Shown in pieces: positions 28,101-37,700 of a stretch of DNA of 64,000 bases. Positions within the stretch are counted from its first letter, which is position 1. Every line of letters starts with the position of its first letter. The position numbers and the translations under genes were made by a program. The notes below the pieces were generated by a model that worked only from the letters and a program-made list of their open reading frames with translations, made no database searches and had not been told where the DNA came from. Origin of the DNA: Endozoicomonas sp. Mp262 (GTDB lineage: Bacteria > Pseudomonadota > Gammaproteobacteria > Pseudomonadales > Endozoicomonadaceae); NCBI RefSeq assembly GCF_025643335.1, contig NZ_CP092489.1, positions 124,001-188,000 on the forward strand, read 5' to 3'.

Positions 28101-28132
28101 CGCCTGATTGCATCCGAAGATGCATAAAGGCG
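28101..28132. terminator. Bidirectional hairpin between hrpB and the M50 gene
   Basis: Nested stem: CGCCT (28101-28105) with AGGCG (28128-28132), and inside it TGCATC (28109-28114) with GATGCA (28119-28124) closed by a CGAA loop. It lies in the 73-bp gap between two convergent operons, the right place to terminate both. Confidence 0.6.
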
Positions 28133-28151
28133 AGGGTTTACAGCGATTTTT

Positions 28152-30272
28152 CTAAAAACCGCTTTCACGAATTAGTAAGGCACCAAAACCCGTTATGACT
28201 TTTTGCAACCAACTAACCGAGTCTCCTTCAATATGTACGACCCCATCTATATGCCATGATGGCATTGAGAGTTCTTCTATTGGGTTAAGAACAACACGAT
28301 AATAGGCTTGCTTAGGATATAGACTATCTTCTCCATTATTTAATGTTCTGACAGGAATCTCCCCACCATAAATTGATGCCATGGCAGGATAGGGCAGCTC
28401 GATAACGGCAGTTTTATCAATAGATGATACAGATATATTGATTTTTCCCATATCTCCAGTTGAGGGGATAAATAATGCTTTAGCCCCTAGTGCTATTTTA
28501 TTAAGTAAGTCCTCAGGGATCATGGCATGAATCTTAATTTCCGTATCAGAAGCCAATACGGCAATGGGTTTATTTTTTGAAATCCATATCCCATCATGCA
28601 AATCAGCTATTCTTGTAATACGCCCCGAATAAGGGGCTATTATTGTAAGACGCTGAATCTTTAAATGGATACCACTCAAACGACTATTCAACTCTCCAAT
28701 CTGCTGTTTAATAATTTCAAGTGAAGCTCTGTTTGCATCTGCCCCCACCTGCCTTTTCAGGAGTTTTTTCTTCAGCATAATTTGTTGAAGTAACAATTGA
28801 TATTCTTTTTTTAATACTGGAGAATCCAATACAAATAAAACATCCCCCGCTTGAACCTGATCTCCAGGATTAACATTAACATGAGTTATCACAGAAGACT
28901 CCGGAGGGTAGATATCTATCATTTTATGGGGCACAATAACAGCTTGAAAAGCTAATGAATTCGTCCATGGTACAGATATTAAAATAAATAACGAAAAAAG
29001 CAGAAAAACGGTTCTTGCAGTGCAGGAATTCCATGAAATATTAGCTCTTCGTCTATACCATTGCAATACTTCTGAGTATATTGGCAAAAGAATAAACCAG
29101 ATTATTTCAACAAGAAACAAAATAATTCCAAGTGCCTTGAAAACAAAGTAATAGACCAAAACAGCAATACCCAGAAAAAGGAAAAACCTGTAAATCCAGG
29201 TACACCAGGCATACCCAATAAAAATACGCTTTCGTACAGTAGATAGGTTTTCGGGGGGATTTTCTTTAAAACCAAACAACCATTCACGCAACCCCCAACG
29301 CCCCATTGCAAAGGCACGGGGTTGTAAATTCTCAGCCTTTAACCAATCAGAAAGAAAATAATATCCATCAAAGCGCATGAATGGGCTAAGATTCACAGCC
29401 AATGATGTAATCCAGCTGGTAGTGGCAATAAAAAATGCAGCACTCCGGGCCAAACCATCAGGAAAAAAGCTCCAACAAAATGTTGCCAGCATAGCTATAT
29501 GTACTTCAACCTTAATACCGGCAATCACTATTGCAAGCCTTTCACGATGATTCTTTAGACGCCATGCATCTGTCGTATCAGTATAAAGAACAGGAAACAA
29601 GACAAGAAATGCAACTCCCATTGAAGAGACTTTACACCCCCTTCGTTTTGCAGCAAAGGCATGTCCTAACTCATGACCACTTTTAATAAATAAAAGGGTT
29701 ATTAAATAAAATGCAAAACCATCCCACGAAAAGAAATACAAAAAGGTTGACTTAAACTCCTCCCATTGACGAATAACTAAAAAAACACCAATTATCCCAA
29801 GCACGCGAATTAGAATAATTATTCTACGATCTAAAAAATTATTAATCCATGGAACTGTACGATCTAATAACTCATCTGGACGAAAAAGTGGGATTTTAAT
29901 AAATAAATAGTTATGGATAATCCAACTCAGCCAATTCTTTTCAACCATTCCTTTCCTGATCAGAGAATCTAACCCCACCTTATCCTCAACAAGAACCAAT
30001 TCATTAATTTGCAAAAAATGAACAAACCCCTCTACTTCCCCTTTACTAACATCAAGGCTAAAATAATCGCTAACATAGCGAATAAACGCATTAACTTCAC
30101 AATTTTTTTTCCATGCGCGTATTAAACGCAACCCCTTGAATCCCAGACTAAAATAACGATTGCGAAGAGGGTCATAAACCACCCACCCATCTGAGCCATC
30201 TTCTTGCTTTGGGCCTTCCAGTATTTGCAAGTCCTCGCGCAAACCAGGCAAATATAATACTTTATTATCCAT
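28152..30272 (-). CDS. PqqD-like / M50 metalloprotease / HlyD fusion protein
   Basis: A protein of 706 residues. Residues about 25-95 resemble a PqqD-like peptide-recognition winged helix (GWVVYDPLRNRYFSLG, then a helix pair ending LQINELVLVE). Next comes a membrane site-2-type protease core with HELGH (His200, Glu201, His204) and a third ligand Asp302 in NLSPFMRFDGYY. About eight hydrophobic spans are visible. From about residue 445 a HlyD/biotinyl-lipoyl hairpin domain (ITHVNVNPGDQVQAGDVLFVLDS, coiled coil, IIAPYSGRI) faces the periplasm. It is last in a four-gene operon, 3 bp after the GAF-HlyD gene. It probably cleaves or hands over the exported partner protein. The domain readings are firm for M50 and HlyD and tentative for PqqD. 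Confidence 0.88.
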   Translation of the reverse strand: MDNKVLYLPGLREDLQILEGPKQEDGSDGWVVYDPLRNRYFSLGFKGLRLIRAWKKNCEVNAFIRYVSDYFSLDVSKGEVEGFVHFLQINELVLVEDKVGLDSLIRKGMVEKNWLSWIIHNYLFIKIPLFRPDELLDRTVPWINNFLDRRIIILIRVLGIIGVFLVIRQWEEFKSTFLYFFSWDGFAFYLITLLFIKSGHELGHAFAAKRRGCKVSSMGVAFLVLFPVLYTDTTDAWRLKNHRERLAIVIAGIKVEVHIAMLATFCWSFFPDGLARSAAFFIATTSWITSLAVNLSPFMRFDGYYFLSDWLKAENLQPRAFAMGRWGLREWLFGFKENPPENLSTVRKRIFIGYAWCTWIYRFFLFLGIAVLVYYFVFKALGIILFLVEIIWFILLPIYSEVLQWYRRRANISWNSCTARTVFLLFSLFILISVPWTNSLAFQAVIVPHKMIDIYPPESSVITHVNVNPGDQVQAGDVLFVLDSPVLKKEYQLLLQQIMLKKKLLKRQVGADANRASLEIIKQQIGELNSRLSGIHLKIQRLTIIAPYSGRITRIADLHDGIWISKNKPIAVLASDTEIKIHAMIPEDLLNKIALGAKALFIPSTGDMGKINISVSSIDKTAVIELPYPAMASIYGGEIPVRTLNNGEDSLYPKQAYYRVVLNPIEELSMPSWHIDGVVHIEGDSVSWLQKVITGFGALLIRESGF

Positions 30273-30275
30273 AGC

Positions 30276-31604
30276 CTAAATACCCCACCATTGCCTGAAT
30301 GCAGTAATTGGCCTTCGGAATAAATAGTAAAATAAAGTAACGCTACTACCATAAATTTTGGCCGTACCTTTCAAGCCTATCCTGGGATAGTTATTTAAAT
30401 TCTCGGTAAACAAGGCCTTTACCTTATAAGCCAGCACCCCATCAGGTGTCACCTCAGGTTTAAAGTTAGCATGAATCACTTGGGCATCCAAAGAGTTGAT
30501 GGGATTAGTATCAAGAAATAGCTTAACCTTAGCCCCTGGCTTTATAACAATAGCGTCTTTTACCGGTAATAAAATAACTATCTCTAGCTGTTTTGGGTCA
30601 GCAATACTTAAAACTCTCTCACCAATAACTACGGGCCGGCCATGCCAATTCTGTGGATTATTAACAATGGCAATACCTGAACGGCCTGAATAAACAGCTG
30701 CTTTGTTAAGTTGTATCCTGGCAAAATCCCTCTTTATCTTTTGCAAAACCAATTGTGCCTCAAGCTCAGCCACAAGACTATTATGCTGGGCATTGATAAA
30801 CCCAGATTGACGAGCTTTATGCAGTTCTGCTTTCGCAACTAATAACGCCTGTTGTGCTGTATTTAAATTATTTTCAAGCTCAACTGAATCAAAATTAAGA
30901 AGTAACTTACCAGGCTCAACTTTTTCACCGGGCTTAACCAAAATGGACTGTACAACACCTTTCAAGGGAGCAGTGATAATTGTAGGATTTGCAGGTGCTA
31001 TCTCAGAGGGTGCCAGCACAGTCAAGTGAACCGGTATAAGCGTTATACTAAGTAGAACAGCACAGCCAGCCAACTGATGATATTTATTTTTTATTTTCCT
31101 GATCAGCTTCTTTATAATCCTCTGTCCCGAAGAGAATGCACCAATAGCATGACCATATGTTTCTCCTAGATGAGATATAATCTTAATATCATGATCAGTC
31201 CACTGTGTCTCTCGGGTTAGAATCAGTACCCCCTGAAATCCACTGACTGCCGATATTAGCGGAACCCAAAGCCAAAAGTGAGGAATAATGTTTTTCTCAA
31301 AACCAGGAAGATTCCTTGCATCAATCGAATGAACTTCAGAAGACACCTCCTCACTTATTTTCTTTTTAGCTATGCGCTCAAGCCAGTGCACTAATGGGGT
31401 GGTCCGGTCAGAGGATGTTATATTAGAGCATAATGACACATTTAAATTATTTTTCCCATTTCCCAGTATTAATACAGCTTGAATATAGGAAACTATACTT
31501 CGGGTTTCATTAGCAATAATATACTGCAATTCAGTCAGGGTTTCTGCACAGCGGACATGGTGCTCAATGGTTAATAATCTGGATAAATTATCAGCTGAAG
31601 GCAT
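30276..31604 (-). CDS. GAF-like / HlyD membrane fusion protein
   Basis: A protein of 442 residues. Residues about 1-160 look like a cytoplasmic GAF-type domain (LSRLLTIEHHVRCAETLTEL at the start, HFWLWVPLISAVSGFQGVLIL in the middle). One membrane span follows (about 180-200). The periplasmic HlyD-type adaptor has a barrel-sandwich half motif (PLKGVVQSILVKPGEKVEPG) and a coiled coil (about 255-300). It lies 3 bp downstream of the first adaptor gene and 3 bp upstream of the M50 fusion, so the proteins probably assemble together. A sensory domain on an export adaptor is unusual and might couple export to an internal signal. Confidence 0.87.
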   Translation of the reverse strand: MPSADNLSRLLTIEHHVRCAETLTELQYIIANETRSIVSYIQAVLILGNGKNNLNVSLCSNITSSDRTTPLVHWLERIAKKKISEEVSSEVHSIDARNLPGFEKNIIPHFWLWVPLISAVSGFQGVLILTRETQWTDHDIKIISHLGETYGHAIGAFSSGQRIIKKLIRKIKNKYHQLAGCAVLLSITLIPVHLTVLAPSEIAPANPTIITAPLKGVVQSILVKPGEKVEPGKLLLNFDSVELENNLNTAQQALLVAKAELHKARQSGFINAQHNSLVAELEAQLVLQKIKRDFARIQLNKAAVYSGRSGIAIVNNPQNWHGRPVVIGERVLSIADPKQLEIVILLPVKDAIVIKPGAKVKLFLDTNPINSLDAQVIHANFKPEVTPDGVLAYKVKALFTENLNNYPRIGLKGTAKIYGSSVTLFYYLFRRPITAFRQWWGI

Positions 31605-31607
31605 AGG

Positions 31608-32414
31608 TTAAAACCTGGCTGTTCCACTCATCCCGGGCAACAGAAAATGATGTTTTTCGGCAAACCGGGCCCGTACTGAAACAGTTTGGCTAACAGGATC
31701 AACAACAGCTCCTGCTGTAATAATAACCACTGGAATTGACTTTCCAGTTTCATCAATTGTTATTTGAAAATAGCGGTCTTCTTTTAGTTCAGAAAGTTTT
31801 TGTGAGGGAAAAATAAGCTCAACTTCAAGATCATTCGTACCCACAATTTCAAACAACTCCTGTTGTTGACTTACACTCTCATGCTCATTTCTAAATAACT
31901 TTACAATTCTCCCGTCATAAGGAGCTTTAATATGACAGCGCTTCACATTTAACTGCGAAATTTTAAGTTCTAGCTCAGTCTTTTTCATTTTTGCTTCAGA
32001 AATAGCAATTTCAAGTTTCCCTATTGAACTCAAAGACTGTAATTTTCGATCATTATCTAATTTTATTTTTGCCAGATCATACTCAGCTTTTACCTTTTCT
32101 TTCTGTGCTTGAAAAAGCGTACAATCAAAAGCAACCAGGGTTTCCCCTTTTTTAAATCCCTCCCCAGCTCTAAAGGGAAGTTGTATTATTCTAGCAGAGA
32201 TTTCACTGGAAATGATTGCTCTACTCATAGCAACAACCACGCCCCTGGACTCCCGGTCATAATCTTCTGTACTTAGATAACCTTCCCCTGTCAGATTTTC
32301 TTTTGCATAACCTTGATATGAACTAAAAATCAACCAAATAAAAAGGAACCCAGGAAAAATTCTTCCCGGTACTTTTTTCCTACTATACTTCACTAGCAGC
32401 GATTTCTTCTCCAT
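31608..32414 (-). CDS. HlyD-family periplasmic adaptor
   Basis: A membrane fusion protein of 268 residues from ATG 32414. The frame is open to 32504, but the internal ATG gives a proper signal or anchor (IFPGFLFIWLIFSSYQGYA, 19-37). It carries the lipoyl half motifs (IIQLPFRAGEGFKKGETLVAF and HIKAPYDGRI) flanking a short alpha hairpin, then a beta barrel ending LPGMSGTARF. The start lies inside the 3' end of the TolC-like gene (32-bp overlap), which points to coupling. It should bridge the inner-membrane components and the outer-membrane channel. Confidence 0.88.
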   Translation of the reverse strand: MEKKSLLVKYSRKKVPGRIFPGFLFIWLIFSSYQGYAKENLTGEGYLSTEDYDRESRGVVVAMSRAIISSEISARIIQLPFRAGEGFKKGETLVAFDCTLFQAQKEKVKAEYDLAKIKLDNDRKLQSLSSIGKLEIAISEAKMKKTELELKISQLNVKRCHIKAPYDGRIVKLFRNEHESVSQQQELFEIVGTNDLEVELIFPSQKLSELKEDRYFQITIDETGKSIPVVIITAGAVVDPVSQTVSVRARFAEKHHFLLPGMSGTARF

Positions 32415-34548
32415 CATCTGCTTTTTCACCACTCTGTTCCAAGGTTTTTTTGAAGCTGATAGTAAATTCTTGTTTGCTAAGTGCTCCATAACTATCCCTT
32501 GCAACCATTAATAAATTAACTGACTGAATATTTACAGGGGGATTTCCAGAGATTGTCATATCTTCTGCATTAAAGCTCAACCACTGGGGCAAAGACCTTG
32601 ATCCTAAAAAGCTTGAAATTTCTAATCTGTATTCAAGTGGATCACCATCGGGATCTTTAAACACGTCTTTATCAATAAATGCTTTAAAATACCCTGTATC
32701 ATCCAAGGCAAACTCCTGATCAGGAATGGAATGAACTATTTCAGGTACATCATTCGTATCAATCATCGGCAATGAGAACTGATCAGTAGCTGAAATACTA
32801 TTATTCGTTGCCGTAACACGAATTTGCAGCGACTCTACTGAGGTAGCGGGAGGGTTACCGGAAAAAGTCCTGCTTGCAGGATCAAACATTAGCCAGTCCG
32901 GTAAGGCGTTGCCATTGGCCAGTTCTGCTGAATAACGAATAGACCCGTTCAGATAAAATGTATCTTCTGCCAATGTAAATTCTTGAGGACCGGCTCCTTG
33001 AAATGAGAAATCCTGTTCATCAATAGGCTTGATAACCAGGCCAACGCCCCCTTTCTGCCAAGTTTCAAGCGTCTGCTGGATTCCACCAGCCAAAGTAGAA
33101 AGGCTATTATCATAGGTTTCTTTAGGCATAGGGTCCAGGCCCAATGAAGAAAACACCGTTCCATAACTATTCTGAAGTTCTGCATAGGCTGTATCCCTTC
33201 TTACTTCTGCTACCAGACTTCCTAATTCCTCCCGAATAACGCCCATACTTCCAACTTTCTCAACCTGTCTGGATATACGAGTCTGCTCCCTTATCCGGTT
33301 GGAAACATCCAAGTATTTTTCAGCCGTCAGGTATTCCTTTTTGGCCTGGTTAAAGCGGATATTGGCGATATGAACCTGGGTCAGAATAGCCATTGAAGTA
33401 GCAAGCCGTTGTTCATTTGCCAAATCCTGCTGGATCTTAGCCGCTTTTTTCGATTTTGGCCCCTTAAATGCCTTGAATAAATTCCAGTTTACAACAGCCC
33501 CATAGTCAGTCCATTCACTGTTCAGAAGATACTGATTACTGTCATAATGAAGTCCGGCAGTCAATGACAGACCTGGAAGCATTTCCAGCAAAGCTGCTTT
33601 GACTTCATCCCTGGAAATTCGGTTTTGATAGCGACTTTCCATCACTTCAGGACGCTTAACAAGAGCTGTCTTCTCCATGGTAGAAAGATCCATTTTCAGT
33701 ACAGGCATCTTCATTTTGGGTATTTCCAGGGTAAACTTTTGACCCGGCCTCAACCCCATAAGACTAGCCAACTCAGACCGAGCGCTTATTAGCTCTTTTT
33801 GCAACGGTAATAAATACCTTAGAGCATCCAACAGTTCTCTTTGATAACTTAAGGCTTCAATAGGAGACTTAAGCCGCATTTTTTCTATGTGTTGTGAATC
33901 CGACAATGCCTCATTGGTCTGATTAATGAGCTGCTCTATGCGTGAAGATAAACGATCGGCAGATATAGCGCGCCAATAAGCATAACGAGCCTGTTGTATA
34001 ATGTTATGGATAGCTTTTCGCTCGCGCTCTTTGGCTATCAAATAGCGATCAGCCTGCTGCTCTGCACGTACATATGAAAGACCGAAATCCAGTACATTCC
34101 AGGTAAAAGCGATATCTGATGTTTCTTTTCGCTTTCCTTGGGAAACAGAATAGGAAGGATCATTATCAAGTGGCCGTGGCTGGCCATTTTCAAAGGTAGT
34201 ACTCGCTGATGCGGCATATTGGTTTCGTTCAGAATAACCAGCACTGACAGCCAGCTCCGGCAACATATTAAAACGGGCAAGATCCAGCTGATTGCTAGCA
34301 AGAGCGGCTTCCATTACCTTCAGTCGTTGCTCACGGTTGTACTTTACCGCCCTGGCAATAACCATACTTAAATTTAGTGGAGAGTTAATAGCTTCGTGGT
34401 TTTCACTGAGAACCTTAAGATCATTATTTGCTTCCAATAATACACTTGAATGATCAATCACTGTTGGATTTATAGCGCAGGCTGACAATAAAGATGTGCT
34501 AATGACCAAAGATAATCTGTACTTTTTGCTGATAAAGTAATTATCCAT
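32383..34548 (-). CDS. TolC-like outer-membrane lipoprotein with cadherin-like C-terminal domains
   Basis: A protein of 721 residues from ATG 34548; the upstream start at 34566 would be TTG. The signal ends in a lipobox LLSAC (Cys24). Residues about 50-480 form a TolC-type channel protein with the two repeated outer-membrane-efflux segments (LAISRNPxx-like helices such as LDLARFNMLPELAVSAGYSER, and later LEMLPGLSLTAGLHYDSN). After it come two cadherin/dystroglycan-type Ig modules (about 505-705) with ALPDWLMFDPASRTFSGNPP and SLPQWLSFNAEDMTISGNPP. Such modules are foreign to normal TolC. Similar ones occur at the C-terminus of the neighbouring 1530-residue protein. It is first in the four-gene export operon. 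Confidence 0.9.
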   Translation of the reverse strand: MDNYFISKKYRLSLVISTSLLSACAINPTVIDHSSVLLEANNDLKVLSENHEAINSPLNLSMVIARAVKYNREQRLKVMEAALASNQLDLARFNMLPELAVSAGYSERNQYAASASTTFENGQPRPLDNDPSYSVSQGKRKETSDIAFTWNVLDFGLSYVRAEQQADRYLIAKERERKAIHNIIQQARYAYWRAISADRLSSRIEQLINQTNEALSDSQHIEKMRLKSPIEALSYQRELLDALRYLLPLQKELISARSELASLMGLRPGQKFTLEIPKMKMPVLKMDLSTMEKTALVKRPEVMESRYQNRISRDEVKAALLEMLPGLSLTAGLHYDSNQYLLNSEWTDYGAVVNWNLFKAFKGPKSKKAAKIQQDLANEQRLATSMAILTQVHIANIRFNQAKKEYLTAEKYLDVSNRIREQTRISRQVEKVGSMGVIREELGSLVAEVRRDTAYAELQNSYGTVFSSLGLDPMPKETYDNSLSTLAGGIQQTLETWQKGGVGLVIKPIDEQDFSFQGAGPQEFTLAEDTFYLNGSIRYSAELANGNALPDWLMFDPASRTFSGNPPATSVESLQIRVTATNNSISATDQFSLPMIDTNDVPEIVHSIPDQEFALDDTGYFKAFIDKDVFKDPDGDPLEYRLEISSFLGSRSLPQWLSFNAEDMTISGNPPVNIQSVNLLMVARDSYGALSKQEFTISFKKTLEQSGEKADDGEEIAASEV

Positions 34549-34739
34549 TTTTAATACCAATTCCAAACTTTTTCTTTTTATCGGAATCTTATGGATAACC
34601 TTTAATAAAAATCCCTCTGCTTAAATTCTCTATCTGACAACTCTCATCTGTTGTCTTAAACCGTTATTTAAAAGTAGGCTATCCTTGAAGTAGTCACTAC
34701 TATCCAAACAGTTTCTTGGCCTTCATAGAGCTTTCAGAA

Positions 34740-37700
34740 TCAACTCTCTATGCTTAACTCATTCATCAAATATACACCGTATTTTTCACTATTTTCTAAC
34801 TCACTGGCTATCTGATTCGAGAAAGGTATAAAGTGATTGGAGCTTGCCTCAGTATCAATACTATTCAAACTAGTATCGGGGTTATCGCCATCCAAATCCA
34901 GCTTGACATCCAACTCCCGAACATTCCCCAGACTGTCTTTACCGATAACTTTCAGATCAAGCGCATTGACGCCTTCTGGCACCTTTCCTGTTATAGTCCC
35001 GTTTGATGAATCAATCTCAAGCCACTCAGGTAGTGGTGAACCATCAGCCATAACAGCTTCATAACTAACAACCGAATTATCACTAATGGTGTCTTTAACC
35101 TGCATCGTAAATTGCCGCTCAATCAGCTTTAGACTCGCCACGGCAAATTCCGGCTCTCCCCCATCGGTTGCTTTGTTATCTATCAGCACCTGGCCATCCT
35201 GACCCATTTTTATGCTGGCTATATTCCTTGTTGCCAGTGTAGAGTCCGCTGTACTCTGGCTAGAAAATGAAACCTGCCCATTACTGCCAACATTAACTTC
35301 TGTGGATTGAGCCTCAATGGCAGCATCCTCTACTGTAGTTTCAGCATTATTGCCCTTATCAGCGCTTTTAGCAGGAGTTTCCGGGGCATCCTTTCCTGAC
35401 TGTTCAGATGACAGTTCATTTTTAACCACAGTCTCTGCGTTTTCAGACTCTTTTGAAAGGTCAGCTTCTATTGGCACATCAGAGTCACCGGATAAAAGAG
35501 AGTTCTGGTTAGTGCCACTTCCCTCAGCACCAGAGTTGTTAACCCCAGATTGATCAAGAGGTTGTGATCCATTGATATTGTCTGCGGTCACTTCCGGGCT
35601 ATTAGCCTGATTTTCATTGGTTAAAGAAGTAGAGGCTGAAACGTCCTGATTAGCATCCCTGCCAACAGTATCAGATATTATCTGTTCATTATTACCGGCA
35701 CCCAAATCAGAGCTTGCCAGATCAGTAGCCGGACTCACAGGAACGGAAGGATCACTATTAGTGAGAGGGTTCATAAACAGCGAGCCTATAGTGGTTTCAC
35801 TGTAAACACTTCCCTCGGCATTACCTGACAATAACTGAGCAGAACTCATTGTACTGTCACTTTTTATACTCCCCTCTGAACCTTCACTGCCACGTAATTC
35901 AGCTTTTCCATCATTGCCGCCAATAAGGCCAAAATCATTGATTTCCGGTGCTTTAGGTTCAGTATTAACTACATCATTGCTAGCGGCTCCACCAGGAGCA
36001 TCTGAAATAACAGGATCACTGACCACCACAGGTGTTACACTGATATCGAAGCTTGTCTCAGCAGATAATTCGCCATCGTCTGCTGTAATCGTTACTTCAT
36101 GCAACCCTCCTGACTTTGGATTACCCGATACCATGCCTGTTGCAGCATCAAAAACCAGGCCCTCAGGAAGTCCGTCAGCACGATAGGTTAATGGCTCGCT
36201 TTCAATATCCACAAATGTATCAGCACCGATCACGAAGTTGACGCTCTCTCCCTGAAGAAAGGATTGGCTAGCTATCTCTTGCTGTTGCTGAGGCACATCA
36301 TTGACAGGACTGATATCTAAATTAATAGTGCCCAGGATATTATCGTTTCCCCCACCTGAACCTGTATTGCCTCCGTCATTAACAGTAACGGTCAATATGG
36401 CAGCATTATCACCATGGGCATGGAGTTCACTGAGATACTCCACAGCACTCTGGTTGTCAATAAATGCATTGATATCACTGACTGAGCCTGTGAGAGTCAG
36501 GGTATCCGAGCCTGAACCAGCCACAGTGATACTATTGTCACCGGAGGCTTGGAGAACCCCCGCGCTGGTTGAAAGGGTTAATGTTATATCACTGTCTGCC
36601 GAGTCCACATCAGAGAGGTCAATAGCTGATAAATCAACAATAGACACAATATCTTCGGTCACTGTGATATCTTCAGGAAAACCCGTTGCTATAGGGTTAT
36701 CATTAACAGGGTTAATCGAATGAGATAATACAACCGTAGCAACAGAATAAGCCGAACTGTCTCCATGATTTGATGTGTCAATCGTTCCAGCACTATTCAC
36801 GGTGATACTGGAATCAATCAGGCGAACTTCCAGCGTGGGTGCTGAACCATTAAAGTTAGCAGTTGGCAAAAAGCGCAGCTTATCCGAAGCTTTAAGAGAA
36901 AATGCCACTGTTTCTCCGGTTACGGCTGACAGATTACTCCATTGTGCACCATCATCTGTAGAATACTGCCACTCACCTTTAGTTAAGTCAGGGGTATAAC
37001 TGGTAATAGCTACACCTGCCAGTGTATTTGATGATGAACCACCACTGACCACATCCAACGCATCTGAAAAGTTACTTGAAAAGAGATTATCTATCGTTTC
37101 ACCTGAGGGGGTAGACGTATCTTCATCTATTGCCAGCAAGGTGGCCGAACCTGATGCAACAGGCGCATCATTGACAGCAGTGATATCGAGATTGATCGTT
37201 CCCAAAACGATATCACCCCCTCCCCCTGAACCAACATTACCTTCATCGTTCACCGTCACTGTCAGTACTGCCGCATTATCACCGTTTGCATGCAGGCTGC
37301 TAAGGTATTCCACAGCATTCTGGTTGTCGATAAACGTATTGATATCACTGATTGAGCCTGTGAGAGTCAGGGTATCCGAGCCTGAACCAGCCACAGTGAC
37401 ATTACTATCACCGGAGGCTTGGAGAACCCCAGCGCTGGTTGAAAGAGTGAGAGTAATATCACCGTCTGCCGAGTCCACATCAGTGAGGTTAATAGCCGAT
37501 AAATCTACGGGAGAAACCTCATCTTCGATCACACTGATATCCGAAGGCAGGCCGGTAGCCCCTGGATCATCGTTAACTTGAACAATATTAACTGTTGCTG
37601 AAGACGTTACAGTGTTGGCACCGGCAAGAGCGCTATTTTGTGCAGTGACAGTGAGTGTTTTACTGGCAGGAGGCGCATCAGAGTCATTGCTATACATCAA

